Shown here one piece after another: positions 17,701-25,759 of a stretch of DNA of 64,000 nucleotides (its first letter is position 1; the number at the start of each line of letters is the position of its first letter). The notes below the pieces were generated by a model. The model was given only the letters and a program-made list of their open reading frames with translations. It was not told the origin of the DNA and made no database searches. This DNA is from Anaerolineales bacterium (GTDB taxonomy: Bacteria > Chloroflexota > Anaerolineae > Anaerolineales > Villigracilaceae). The DNA lies in the NCBI GenBank assembly GCA_016789365.1, contig JAEURH010000003.1, forward strand, positions 27,342-91,341. Reading direction: 5' to 3'. Both the position numbers and the translations under genes were made by a program.

Positions 17701-20483
17701 ACGATGTTGGTTGGGCTACCTTCAATATAAGGAGCAATGGTGAATCCACTATTGAGGCGAATGCGATATGAGCGTACTGTTGACCAATCGCTAATACCGC
17801 TTGCATCAAACCATGTGTTGTTACAGCCAGCGGGGATTGTGTCACCAGGATTTTGATTGAAGACTTCAGGGCGACAGGGGTTTGTAGTTAGGTTATATTC
17901 GATTGTAAAATTGGACGCAACTAAGCCAGCACCACCTAAGAATTGGATAGGTCCAGTCATTACTGGTCGAAATTCAGAATCGCGCGCTGAATTAAATAAA
18001 GTGCCGCCTGAGCCTCGGTCTCCATAATATGGCAAGATATCATATAGAACATAGTTCAACATTGGCACATTGCCATCATTGTAAATTCGCAATTGGTACT
18101 CGAAGTCATCTAAATCTGCTGCACCTGGTGGTGGGGCGGCATATTGTCCAGGATTTAATGCGCCTTCAGGATACGCTTGTGAAATACAAGGGAATCGTGT
18201 GAAAGAATTACTACTACCTGGCAAGCCACTCGTACCGCCGTTCGGGCAGGAGGCATCAGGAAGGAAAGTATCTTTGTTGATTACAACACTGTTGACACTG
18301 GCAGTACTGCGAATCCATTTTTCACCGCGTAATGCGGCAGAACGGTCAACAATGTACGCATCCGTATTTTGACAAGCAGGTTCGGTTGTATTGCCATCGC
18401 CGTCAATATCGCTTGAGTCGGTTGTTTGTGTTCCAATTTCACACATCACATCCAGTGAATCGGTGGTGGCAAATATTGTGTTCGTGCGTGAGCCGGGGGC
18501 TTGACCACGAGGGATACGAGCATAAAATTCAACGGTCAATACTTGGCTACTTAATGCTAGTTGCGGAATGGTTAAGTTGTTAATCTCCCAAAGCAAGGTT
18601 TGTCCTGCACCAGGGTTAGGACCACTCTGCATAAAACTCACAGTAGCACTTGGATAAGCAGTTGAAAGCAAAACACCGTTAACACGAACATCTCCTTGCC
18701 TTACAAAAATTAGGTCGTTAGGTAAGGTATCTAAGATAGTAGGATTAATTAACGGTGCTGAAGAGCGTTCTGTTAGTTCGACGCGCAATATATAGCGTAA
18801 GGTGTCGCCTGGTAGGATGGTAGTATCTGCAGTGAAAGGGCTGATGTTTGGGTTTTCCCATTCATCCCAGGGTTCGCCGGGCGTTTCAGCCTTGCTGACT
18901 TGCAAACTAGCAAAATCACCTTGTACGGTAATGTTCTCATTTGCACATGGGTCTGTCACTGGTCCGCCTTGCCCAACTCGTGTGACGTAAACACAGTTGG
19001 TATAGGTTTGCCCAATGGCAGCTGCAGGCAAGGCAACGCCAGAAGGCGGGTCAGCAGTTGTCGGCATTGCACGAGGCGTTGTACGAATTTCGGGGTTATT
19101 AGAGAATTGCCAGACGTAAGGCAAACCGAATTCATATATCCCATTAGCATCCCAATCATGTTCGAATCGCCAGCGTACATTGGTTATATTCGTTACAGGG
19201 GCGGTGTATGTAGCATTGGTATTGTAAAGAGCAGGTTGGCTGGGAAAAGCAGTCCAAGTACTTCCATTGTTAGTTGAATATTCAATATAAGCGCGTACAT
19301 AATCTTCGCTCCATGTGCCGCTGGTGACGCTAGTTACTTGCATCTGAGGCGGAAGATTATCAATCATCACTACCTCATTGGCAGGGTAGTTTGTTAGATT
19401 GGTGTTTAGTTCAAGGACAAATCGGGCTGTACCGGTAATCCCTACGGGGTCACCTACATCGCTTTTGCTGTAGGTTGGAACATCAACAATATTAATAAGG
19501 TTTGCTGGGTTTTCTGTATCAGAATCACCAAAGCAGTTTGGGCATGGAGTACCACTTGAATCGGTATATCCAGCAGTTATAGATGCTGAATTATTAAGAG
19601 GGTCGCCAATATTGAAGGGTGGTGAAGGATAGCGAATAGTTACAAAGCGAGTAACACAATCAGGCGGGTAAACAGGTCCTGCAACTGTGGGCCAGGTGAC
19701 AACACCGCTGCTAAATGTCCCACCATTGCTGGCAGAAACAAATACTGCGCCAGTGGGCAATGTATCAGTTAAGACGATATTGGTTAATGCGGCAATACCA
19801 CCTGATGGAGGTGTGACAGGGCAGAGTTGTAAACGATAGGTAACATCTGTATCCACTGTTGGTTCGATGATTGGTGCTACACGGCTTTTAGTTAAATTCC
19901 AGCTAGGTGAAACGGGACCAACAGTGATAGGCGGAGCAGAAGCGGGTATAGCGTTTGTCCAGCCGACGGGTCCGGGTGGGTCAATTCGCCCATTGACAGT
20001 GTTATTAATTGTAGTGGGCAATGGGCGTAAATCATTACTCACACGCACAGCAATAACAGCATCGTATTGCGTACCATCTAGTAAGTTATTATCGCTTTTA
20101 GTGATAGTAATAGTGCGAGTTCCGCCGTTATAACTAATGATAAACCCGCTTGGCACAGAAGAATTTGGGGGTGGTAAATATTCCAAACCTGCTTGTAGCA
20201 CATCGGTAATTTCCATTTGTCCACATGCGGTTGTTAAACTACTACATTCCCAACGAATGCGATAGCGAATCACGTCGCCTACTTGAGCCTCAGTAATGTT
20301 ATCGTCTACTGTTTTGGTTAAGATTAATTGAGGCTCACCGCTTTGCAAAACTGGTGAAAATTCTATTTTGATGGCATCATTTTCAGCAGGCAATGAAGCC
20401 GCAAGTGCCATCGTTACTGGATCTATTATCAATGACGTGATAGCGGTAAATAATAAAAATAAAGACCGAAACAATCTCAACAT
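11742..20483 (-). CDS. Giant secreted DUF11/SdrD-B repeat protein with C-terminal sortase domain
   Basis: I choose ATG 20483 (MLRLFRSLFLLF, with AAAGGA upstream) rather than a TTG 18 bp earlier; this gives 2913 residues. A signal peptide ends near PVTMALA. Residues about 40-960 are DUF11-type beta domains (SKSDVGDPVGITGTARF, ADTTILPGDTLRYILRVEL). From about 990 to 2400 there are eight SdrD-B repeats, each starting G-N-x-(V/L/I)-(W/F) and carrying Asp/Asn-rich calcium-binding-type loops and GYYLF. Two more DUF11-like domains follow, then LPNSG (residues 2735-2739). The last 150 residues are a sortase domain: WLEIPKLGVKMPIVG, GLAGH with H2814, LITC with C2877 and R2890, the His/Cys/Arg triad with Cys-Arg spacing of 13 as in SrtA. 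It is probably a surface filament or adhesin. Having a substrate-like motif and sortase in one chain is the unusual part. Confidence 0.9.
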   Translation of the reverse strand: MLRLFRSLFLLFTAITSLIIDPVTMALAASLPAENDAIKIEFSPVLQSGEPQLILTKTVDDNITEAQVGDVIRYRIRWECSSLTTACGQMEITDVLQAGLEYLPPPNSSVPSGFIISYNGGTRTITITKSDNNLLDGTQYDAVIAVRVSNDLRPLPTTINNTVNGRIDPPGPVGWTNAIPASAPPITVGPVSPSWNLTKSRVAPIIEPTVDTDVTYRLQLCPVTPPSGGIAALTNIVLTDTLPTGAVFVSASNGGTFSSGVVTWPTVAGPVYPPDCVTRFVTIRYPSPPFNIGDPLNNSASITAGYTDSSGTPCPNCFGDSDTENPANLINIVDVPTYSKSDVGDPVGITGTARFVLELNTNLTNYPANEVVMIDNLPPQMQVTSVTSGTWSEDYVRAYIEYSTNNGSTWTAFPSQPALYNTNATYTAPVTNITNVRWRFEHDWDANGIYEFGLPYVWQFSNNPEIRTTPRAMPTTADPPSGVALPAAAIGQTYTNCVYVTRVGQGGPVTDPCANENITVQGDFASLQVSKAETPGEPWDEWENPNISPFTADTTILPGDTLRYILRVELTERSSAPLINPTILDTLPNDLIFVRQGDVRVNGVLLSTAYPSATVSFMQSGPNPGAGQTLLWEINNLTIPQLALSSQVLTVEFYARIPRGQAPGSRTNTIFATTDSLDVMCEIGTQTTDSSDIDGDGNTTEPACQNTDAYIVDRSAALRGEKWIRSTASVNSVVINKDTFLPDASCPNGGTSGLPGSSNSFTRFPCISQAYPEGALNPGQYAAPPPGAADLDDFEYQLRIYNDGNVPMLNYVLYDILPYYGDRGSGGTLFNSARDSEFRPVMTGPIQFLGGAGLVASNFTIEYNLTTNPCRPEVFNQNPGDTIPAGCNNTWFDASGISDWSTVRSYRIRLNSGFTIAPYIEGSPTNIVRFGMPMSIPADSPTVGVFNNDDAQSREIAWNSFSHVGSYQDLTLNIRDLLASEPRKVGITIPERFSIGNRVWRDADNSGTINAPDDLNPGISGVLVHLYLASDTTTPIATITTDSGGYYLFSNLPAGDYVVGIPAVNFNVGQPLYNLRSSTGTPPSATYTNPPDSNSDRSDHGIDPATPGLEVFSPVITLSAGNEPVNETDLSSNDRDGPAGTRRGVNGERDNNSDLTVDFGFFGGTDIPFSIGNHLWFDNGAGGGTINDGIRQPNEPSVVGARVELYRDGNGNGIPDPQEYMRFDITDANGFYLFDNLDPGTYFVWVAPNNFQNGGVLAGWYSSQPTFSNDDDQNDNGINSEQPETAGIWSNAVTLTRGVGTPTGETHISGEADPGPPTNQVFNPTGWDGTNSRGRFGEPDNQSNLTIDFGFIPPMSLGNRVWFDSGSGETVFRSQYNNGIQDGTEPGVAGVRVELWRDTNGTPGLQVGGGSPDTLIRFTTTDANGYYLFERLQPGDNYYVHIPSSNFGAGQPLQNYISSYDRTPPADDATDMNDNGIDSANPASTGITSQRIEMAYGTEPLTSGNEIDISTNPAFGPNNRGNYGQIDVDSNLTIDFGFVRPPRSLGNYLWFDTGAGTNTNNGIFDAGELPVVGAVVRLYRDANNDGIPDDLGVIGDSSDDWIAWDITDSNGYYLFDNIPPGRYIIGVDASNFGSGNPLFGYTSSTGHVDNASNNTDSLDNGRDPLNPTTGYGVISTSINLSTIPLTGMPTGETGSGDANMALGFNPTAGDGTNSRGRFGETDANSDLTIDFGFVQTYALGNRIWFDTNNNSLIDSGEVGVENVLVALYHANASGNPTTSVLADGNPRTTTTNANGYYLFDYLPPGDYVVVLPASNFTGTGRLVGYWSSGTTMQANGTTTEALAPDPDDNDGSNDSDDNGMRQTSGSLSGAVLSQAVTLGANGLTEPTGEADLDGGSQGNQPDGRANMTVDFGFYRVEVGNLVFNDLDHNGAFDGADTPLTGIQVRLYASDGTTNIEIPVGPDGILGTADDAPGGMVTDSNGLYLFSGLPAGNYIVSVQAPAGSSSTIDTFNSTDNANPNTNADNNDNGIGVGAGEVFSALFALTPGSTGAQNNNAVSNTNGTTTNPTVDFGVIVTTYSLGNRVWFDTNNNSQIDSGELGVNDVLVQLYAASDLTTVLATDTTTNGGYYLFDNLPAGDYVVVIAASNFTSGGVLQSYWSSGTSMQANGTTAETAAPDPDTNVDSDDNGELNLFNSDLPGAVASRTVTLGPGNSEPTGENDLETGVGQGTNPDVRANMTVDFGFYRVELGNLLFVDRNSNGTFDSGDTPLAGAVVQLFASNGTTEINVGPDGILGTADDASGGVTTGTSGTYLFSGLPQGDYIVRMLPPVGYASTIDTFDSADSASPNTNTDSNDNGLGEGLGLVSSNPVSLTPGSVGAASNNTVNNANGTTTNPTVDFGFLSNNGLSKTIIDTNETFTSGNNVAIGEIVTYQIEIELPNGHTLNNATITDQLDLGLAFVDCVSVFVQGVDETANVCPPAVTPAVGTSASPANDGRQIVFTLPTPITVTAPNQQIVIQYRAIVLDVIENQSGVQLNNSATWAWDNGSFTTSAPDVIIVEPDLVINKSATPVNNVPIGTPVQFTLVIDHTTPASQTDAFDVIVSDFLPPTLQYAQCTVQYTAGLAPDTPANTYCNPGATTTDLIFEWAVFPLGQTSTITFSAFLVGSPAINEASVAWTSLPIDPQLNGLPVQLSAYNIASTERWYDPLDPVNVYSVLDRVTINAPIAVDSDANLPKKLPNSGFAPNVITNLSEQPTEKAYTATDVWLEIPKLGVKMPIVGVPLVKEDWDVSWLWSQAGWLEGTAFPGWLGNSGLAGHVTLPTGEQGPFAKLGDLKWGDQIIVYAYGTKYVYEVRTNSIVSPYNMTVLKHEEDAWLTLITCKNYNEGNDTYANRIAVRAVLIKTETSTFQLETERTR
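11760..12215 (-). other. Sortase domain of the giant protein
   Basis: This part encodes the C-terminal cysteine transpeptidase. The catalytic His codon is at 12042-12044, the catalytic Cys codon at 11853-11855 and the likely Arg codon 13 residues later. All three are intact, so the domain should be active. No hydrophobic anchor follows it; the chain ends about 14 residues after the last beta strand. Confidence 0.88.
12267..12281 (-). other. LPNSG sorting-like motif just before the sortase domain
   Basis: The sequence KKLPNSGFAPN precedes the sortase domain by about 20 residues. LPNSG fits the L-P-x-(T/S)-G sorting consensus, but there is no hydrophobic segment and positive tail directly after it as in a normal cell-wall sorting signal. 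It may be a self-processing site or a structural linker. Confidence 0.6.
13480..17525 (-). repeat. Eight tandem SdrD-B domain repeats (coding)
   Basis: Repeat starts (G-N motif) lie near 17510, 16980, 16420, 15855, 15270, 14740, 14255 and 13750 on the minus strand, with spacing of about 480-590 bp. Repeats 5 and 7 begin with almost the same sequence (GNRIWFDTNNNS, GNRVWFDTNNNS), as do 6 and 8 (GNLVFNDLDHNG, GNLLFVDRNSNG). This shows that a two-domain block (5-6 and 7-8) was duplicated. Confidence 0.88.
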
Positions 20484-20719
20484 ACATTTTCCTTTAACCA
20501 AAACAACAAAGCCTTAGCCAATTTCGCTACTGCTAGCCTGCATGAATAATAAAATAATGACTTTCGCAATATTATATATATCTTTCAAATTTTATAGGAG
20601 GTTAGTACTAGGGTCAACGGTTATAAATGACAGAAATGAAAAGTTTGCAAATTTGTCTGCACTGGAATTAATAAATTTCAATAGCAGGAGATAATCTTTC
20701 ATAGTGATAAAATATTCTC

Positions 20720-22270
20720 ATGTCCATTGTCCCATCTATGCTTCCAGATTTTCGTGTACGGCAGAGAGATTATCTGCTGGAAATTTCGCGTTTACTCACG
20801 CAGGAATTAGATTTGGAAAAATTGTTGGCGCGGATTTTACGATTTTCAATTGAAATGTTAGCAGGGCAAGCAGGGATTATTGCATTAAAACTGACAGGTG
20901 GCTGGAAAGTGGCGGCGGCACATGGCATTGCCCCAGCCTTTCTTTCCTATTTATCTCCATTGTTAGCAGAAGAAAAAGTGCGTGAGTTAGATGTGAACGA
21001 ACTCAACCGCATGTTAAAGGAACTGACCTATACTGCCAGTATGGGCTTATTAAATGGAACAGGTTTACCACTTTCCACACGCGGGCAAGTGATTGGCGTA
21101 ATTTTTATTTTTAGAAATTACCCCGATGTATTTACGCCAAATGACCGTGTACTTTTACAATCATTTGCTGACCAAGCCGCAATTGCCGTGTTAAATGCTC
21201 AACTTTATGGGCAAGTGACATTTGAAAAGCAACGCCTTGATGCGTTGCTTGAATCAGCCGCAGATGGCATTTTGATTTTAGACGCGGCATTAAATATTGA
21301 ACGATGCAACGGCGCGTTTGAAAAAATGCTTGGGCAAAACCGCGATGAAATCATCAATAAAAATCATAGTGAAATTATTAAGTGGAAGAAAGAGCCACAA
21401 GGTAGCACATTAGAAGAATCGGTTGCGAATGGCTGGCCCCTCACGCCCAATGCCACTTTATATGTTGAAGGTGATTTAGAAAGACCACTTCCCCCACCGT
21501 TGCCCGTTGGTATTACATACGCGCCATTAATTGATGAAGAAGGTAAACTACGCAATGTAATTTTAAGCGTTCGTGATATTACACACTTCCGAACTGCGGA
21601 TGAAATTAAAGCAACTTTTATTTCAATTGTCAGCCATGAATTAAGAACACCTGTGGCTTTGATTAAAGGCTACGCTTCGACTTTGCGCCGAGATGATGCT
21701 AAATGGGATAAGCGCACTATCAGTGATTCACTAGCCGTAATTGAAGAAGAAGCCGATAGGTTATCCAAAATGGTGGATGATTTGCTCGACGCTTCGCGTT
21801 TACAAGCAGGCGGTTTGAGTTTGAATCAGGCTGATGTTTCATTACCCAACTTGGGGCAAAGAGTTGAGGCGCGATTTTCTTCTCAATCTCCAAAGCATAA
21901 AATCATCACAGACTTTCCTGAAAATTTTCCCGTCATTCTTGGTGATGAAAATCGTTTGGAGCAAGTGGTTTCAAATTTGGTATCAAATGCTTTGAAGTAT
22001 GCCAGTGAAGGCGAAATTAAAATTAGTGGCTCTTTTACACCTGAGCAAGTTATTGTTTGCGTGAGCGACCAAGGCCCAGGCATTGATAAGCGAGACCTGC
22101 CACATATTTTTGATAGATTTTATCGTTCGACATCTGCTGTGAAACAGACCAAAGGTGCAGGTTTGGGGCTATATTTGGCGCGAGCAATTGTGGAAGCACA
22201 CGGTGGGCGCATCTGGGCGGATTCGGCAGTTGGTTCTGGCGCACGAATTTGTTTCTCGCTACCACGTTAG
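20720..22270 (+). CDS. Soluble sensor histidine kinase: GAF-PAS-HisKA-HATPase
   Basis: A 516-residue kinase without membrane segments. Residues about 20-165 form a GAF domain (LDLEKLLARILRFSIEML, FTPNDRVLLQSFADQAAIAVLNAQL), about 175-290 a PAS domain (LLESAADGILILDAALNIERCN), followed by HisKA with SHELRTPVALIKGY, H306 being the phospho-acceptor. The ATPase domain has NALKYASEG, DQGPGID, and GAGLGLYLARAIVEAHGG. It should sense a cytoplasmic ligand or redox state and pass phosphate to a response regulator that is not in this window. The gene is divergent from the giant surface-protein gene, with 236 bp between starts that hold no further gene, so linked control is possible but not shown. Confidence 0.93.
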   Translation: MSIVPSMLPDFRVRQRDYLLEISRLLTQELDLEKLLARILRFSIEMLAGQAGIIALKLTGGWKVAAAHGIAPAFLSYLSPLLAEEKVRELDVNELNRMLKELTYTASMGLLNGTGLPLSTRGQVIGVIFIFRNYPDVFTPNDRVLLQSFADQAAIAVLNAQLYGQVTFEKQRLDALLESAADGILILDAALNIERCNGAFEKMLGQNRDEIINKNHSEIIKWKKEPQGSTLEESVANGWPLTPNATLYVEGDLERPLPPPLPVGITYAPLIDEEGKLRNVILSVRDITHFRTADEIKATFISIVSHELRTPVALIKGYASTLRRDDAKWDKRTISDSLAVIEEEADRLSKMVDDLLDASRLQAGGLSLNQADVSLPNLGQRVEARFSSQSPKHKIITDFPENFPVILGDENRLEQVVSNLVSNALKYASEGEIKISGSFTPEQVIVCVSDQGPGIDKRDLPHIFDRFYRSTSAVKQTKGAGLGLYLARAIVEAHGGRIWADSAVGSGARICFSLPR

Positions 22271-22426
22271 GTTTGGCAAAAGATAACCCTACTTTTGAAC
22301 CTCGCAAATTAAAGAATCAAAAGGTAAAATGGCGGGAAATCATTTATCTTAAGATATTCAAAATGATTTGAGTCATACGCGAGCGTTTGGCTACGCGCAA
22401 ATATTTTATAAAAGGATAAACCGTAC

Positions 22427-24235
22427 ATGCCTACTTCTATCCCCACTCGTAATAAGGTTAACAAAAAATATACTTGGAATAAAGAAAGTGTGTTCAAAAC
22501 TCAAAAAGACTGGGAAGATGCTTTACAAGCCTTGTTAAAAGATATTCCGAGCCTTAAGAAATTTCAAGGCAAATTAGGTGAAAGTGCGGCAACCTTACTA
22601 AATGGGCTTAACGCCATTGAAAAGTTAACGCTTCGCGCTCAAACCATTTTTATGTATGCTCAATTTGAATATGCAGTGGATACCACCAACCAAAGCGCGG
22701 CTGGCATGGTTGGCAAAGCCTCTAGCATGGCGGGTCAGGTTGCGGCGGCGACTTCTTTCTTAAACCCTGAGTTATTAAAAATTGGCAGAGAACAATTAAA
22801 TATTTGGATGAAAGAAAATTCTAAACTAGCCGAGTACAAGCAAAGTTTTGATGATTTGTTCCGCCAACAAAAACACGTCCGCTCAGCAGAGGTGGAAGAA
22901 ATTTTAGGAATGTTAGCCGACCCATTCAGTGGACCCTCTAACAGTTCAAGTATGTTAGTGAATGCTGATTTCAAATTTGCACCTGCCAAAAATAGCAAAG
23001 GCAAAAAAGTAGAAGTGACTCAGGGAAATTATCACACTGCATTGATGGAAGACCCCGATAGAAAGTTGCGCCAAAGTGCATTTGAAAGTTATCACGATAA
23101 ACATATTGAATTCAAAAATACGCTCGCTACAAACTTAGGCGCTTCTATCAGTGCCAACATTTTCAATATGCGTGCGCGTAAGTTTGATTCATCGCTTTCG
23201 GCTTCGTTGTTTAGCAACAATGTGCCTGATGAAGTTTTTCATAACTTAATCAATACTTTTAAAAAGAAACTGCCTGTTTGGCATCGTTACTTTGAAATCA
23301 AACGCAAAGCGTTAAAGTTAAAAGATATTCAATACTTTGACATGTGGGCACCGATTGTTAAGAAGAAGCCAAAAATTTCATTTGAAAAAGCAGTGGATTT
23401 GATTTGCGAAAGCCTTGCCCCACTTGGTAAAGAATATGTTGATGCGATGCGACAGGGTTGTCTCAAAGACCGTTGGGTGGATTCGACTGTCAATCAAGGC
23501 AAAATGAATGGTGCATTTTCGTATGGTTCGCCTAGCACTCACCCATTCATTATGATGTCATACACAGGTGAAGTTGGAAGCATGAGTACATTGGCGCATG
23601 AATTAGGTCACTCGATGCACTCGCATTTGACTTGGAAGAATCAACCGTTTGTGTATTCAAGTTATTCATTATTTGTCGCCGAAGTTGCATCCAATTTCAA
23701 TCAAGCCATGATGCGCGGTCATTTGCTCAATACCATCAAAGATAAAAACTTTTTAATTGCCTTAATCGAAGAAGCCGTGAGCGGAAACTTTTTTAGATAT
23801 TTCTTCCAAATGCCAACGCTTGCCCGCTTTGAGTTAGAGACTCATCAACGAGTCGAGCGGGGCGAACCGCTGACCGCCGATTCAATGCAGGACTTGATGG
23901 CTGATTTGTTTACTGAGGGTTTTGGTCGTAAAGTGAAAATTGACCGTCCGCGTGTCGGAATGGTTTGGTCAACATTTAGTCACTTGTTTGCAGATTATTA
24001 CGTCTATCAATACGCTACTGGCATTTCTGGCGCACATGCACTAGCAAGCAAAATTTTACGTGGCGAGCCAAACGCCGCAGAAAACTATCTCGGCTTTTTG
24101 AAAGCAGGTTCTTCCGATTATCCGTTGAATGTGTTGAAAAAAGCAGGTGTGGATTTATCCACACCGAAAGCGGTAGAAGAGACATTCTCTATTATGGAAG
24201 GTTATATTGATAGGCTAGAAGAGTTAGTTGGATAG
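22427..24235 (+). CDS. pepF: Oligoendopeptidase F (M3B family)
   Basis: A 602-residue metallopeptidase with the usual M3B length. The zinc motif is HELGHSMHSH, with H391, E392 and H395, and the third ligand is in FVAEVASNFNQ about 30 residues later; the C-terminal YQYATGISGAHALASKI segment is also typical. Family members cleave short peptides (about 7-17 residues) in the cytoplasm and recycle amino acids. AAAGGA lies before the ATG. The gene stands between the GAF/PAS kinase (156 bp upstream) and the CpXC gene, with a hairpin after it. Confidence 0.95.
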   Translation: MPTSIPTRNKVNKKYTWNKESVFKTQKDWEDALQALLKDIPSLKKFQGKLGESAATLLNGLNAIEKLTLRAQTIFMYAQFEYAVDTTNQSAAGMVGKASSMAGQVAAATSFLNPELLKIGREQLNIWMKENSKLAEYKQSFDDLFRQQKHVRSAEVEEILGMLADPFSGPSNSSSMLVNADFKFAPAKNSKGKKVEVTQGNYHTALMEDPDRKLRQSAFESYHDKHIEFKNTLATNLGASISANIFNMRARKFDSSLSASLFSNNVPDEVFHNLINTFKKKLPVWHRYFEIKRKALKLKDIQYFDMWAPIVKKKPKISFEKAVDLICESLAPLGKEYVDAMRQGCLKDRWVDSTVNQGKMNGAFSYGSPSTHPFIMMSYTGEVGSMSTLAHELGHSMHSHLTWKNQPFVYSSYSLFVAEVASNFNQAMMRGHLLNTIKDKNFLIALIEEAVSGNFFRYFFQMPTLARFELETHQRVERGEPLTADSMQDLMADLFTEGFGRKVKIDRPRVGMVWSTFSHLFADYYVYQYATGISGAHALASKILRGEPNAAENYLGFLKAGSSDYPLNVLKKAGVDLSTPKAVEETFSIMEGYIDRLEELVG

Positions 24236-24260
24236 TTTTGCCAGTTAGATAGTTTATTAG

Positions 24261-24303
24261 TTACGCATCATAGATTAAGTAATTCATAATCTGTGATGCG
24301 TAA
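24261..24303. repeat. 17-bp stem hairpin after pepF
   Basis: TTACGCATCATAGATTA (24261-24277) pairs with TAATCTGTGATGCGTAA (24287-24303), with one T/G position that still pairs as U-G in RNA. It lacks a clean T tract (TAATTTATTATTCG follows), so it may be a weak terminator or an inserted palindrome rather than a standard terminator. Confidence 0.65.
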
Positions 24304-24363
24304 TTTATTATTCGTTTATAATATGGCTTCGTAAATCCAAAATCTTAAATTGGAAATTGATAA

Positions 24364-25716
24364 ATGCCTCAAACACAAATTGCATGTCCTCGTTGTAAAC
24401 AAATTATCCCTGCCAATGTGGAACAGTTATTTGATGTAACTGCTGACCCACAAGCCAAACAAAGATTATTAAGCGGGCAATCAAACTTTGCGCGTTGCCC
24501 GCATTGCGGATATCAAGGTCGCTTGGCAACACCAATTGTGTATCACGATAATGCCAATGAATTGTTGCTAACATTTTTTCCATCAGAATTGATGTTACCC
24601 GTCAATGAGCAAGAAAAAATTATCGGTCCATTGATTAAGAAAGTGACCGACAATTTACCGCCAGAAAAACGCAAAGGATATTTATTAAATCCGCAAGCGA
24701 ATTTGACTTATGAATCAATGTTGCAAACGATTTTAGGCAAAGATGGCATCACGCCTGAAATGTTGAAAGAGCAACAAGAGCGCGTACAATTTTTAGAACG
24801 CCTGATGCAAGTCACCACGAAAGATGTGCGTTCTGAATTAATCAAACAAAACGAAAAAATTATTGACGAGCAATTTTTTGCTTTGTTCAGTCGCATTGCC
24901 CAAAGCGCTATGCAAAGCGGACAAGAACAAATGGCACGTGCGTTGATTGACATCCAAACACAATTGCTGGAAGAGACTGCCTATGGTCGTCAACTTAAAG
25001 AATCGGTTGGGGAATTAGAAGCCGCTCAACACGTCTTGCAAGAAGCGGGACAAAGCCTCACGCGCGAAAAACTTCTGGATTTCGTCTTAGAGTCCAAAAC
25101 GGATGCACGCATCCGCGCTTACGTTTCACTCGCTCGGGCAGGGATGGATTATCTTTTCTTTCAAACGCTTTCTGAAAAAATTGATAAAACCAGTGGCGAT
25201 GAAAAAACTCGTTTGGAAAATATCCGCGAAAAATTATTGCAGTACACCAATGAAGCCGATAAACAAGCCGAAGCGCGTTATAAACAAGCGCAAGAATTTT
25301 TGGATAAGTTGTTAGAACAAGATGACATTGAGAAAGCAACACGTGAAAACTTAGAAGGCTTCACCCAAGATTCAGTTGACCTTGCTCAACAAATGTTACG
25401 CCAAGCCTCTGAAAAAAATGATTACACGCGCATGGGCAAATTGCAAAAAATGATTCAAGTATTGCAAGCCGCTAGCACACCACCTGAAGTGATGTTGATT
25501 GAGCAATTGATTCAAGCACCTGATGATGCAACAGTGGAAGAAATGCTTAAGCAAAATGAATCAATGGTCAGCCAGCAATTGCTGGATTATATGAGCAACT
25601 TAGTAGCGCAAATGGAGTCGCAACCCGATAACCCCGAAGCCAAAGCGATGGGTGAAAAATTGAGTCAAGTGTATAAAGTGGCGTTGAAGTTTTCGATGAA
25701 AAAGAATATGGAATAA
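24364..25716 (+). CDS. CpXC domain protein with long coiled-coil region
   Basis: Residues 1 to about 130 form a CpXC domain: CPRCKQ near the N-terminus and CPHCGYQGRL about 35 residues later give a four-cysteine zinc ribbon, followed by LLLTFFPSELMLP, typical of the family. Residues about 140-450 are highly charged and helical, rich in Glu, Gln, Lys, with repeated patterns such as QVTTKDVRSELIKQNEKI and LLEQDDIEKATRENLEG, probably coiled coil. The function of CpXC proteins is unknown. It is a single-gene unit bounded by a hairpin upstream and a strong terminator downstream. Confidence 0.88.
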   Translation: MPQTQIACPRCKQIIPANVEQLFDVTADPQAKQRLLSGQSNFARCPHCGYQGRLATPIVYHDNANELLLTFFPSELMLPVNEQEKIIGPLIKKVTDNLPPEKRKGYLLNPQANLTYESMLQTILGKDGITPEMLKEQQERVQFLERLMQVTTKDVRSELIKQNEKIIDEQFFALFSRIAQSAMQSGQEQMARALIDIQTQLLEETAYGRQLKESVGELEAAQHVLQEAGQSLTREKLLDFVLESKTDARIRAYVSLARAGMDYLFFQTLSEKIDKTSGDEKTRLENIREKLLQYTNEADKQAEARYKQAQEFLDKLLEQDDIEKATRENLEGFTQDSVDLAQQMLRQASEKNDYTRMGKLQKMIQVLQAASTPPEVMLIEQLIQAPDDATVEEMLKQNESMVSQQLLDYMSNLVAQMESQPDNPEAKAMGEKLSQVYKVALKFSMKKNME

Positions 25717-25718
25717 TA

Positions 25719-25749
25719 AAAAACAGCCCATCAATGATGGGCTGTTTTT
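25719..25749. terminator. Bidirectional terminator between convergent CpXC and GH25 genes
   Basis: AAAACAGCCCATCA pairs with TGATGGGCTGTTTT in a stem of 13-14 bp with a T tract on each strand; it lies 3 bp after one stop and 11 bp before the other. Confidence 0.92.
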
Positions 25750-25759
25750 TATTATTAAT

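Noticed and set aside
12226-20133. Numerous frames of 60-125 codons on both strands inside the giant gene
   Set aside because: They are shadows of the 2913-residue frame, caused by its low density of stop codons in other frames; composition is not protein-like.
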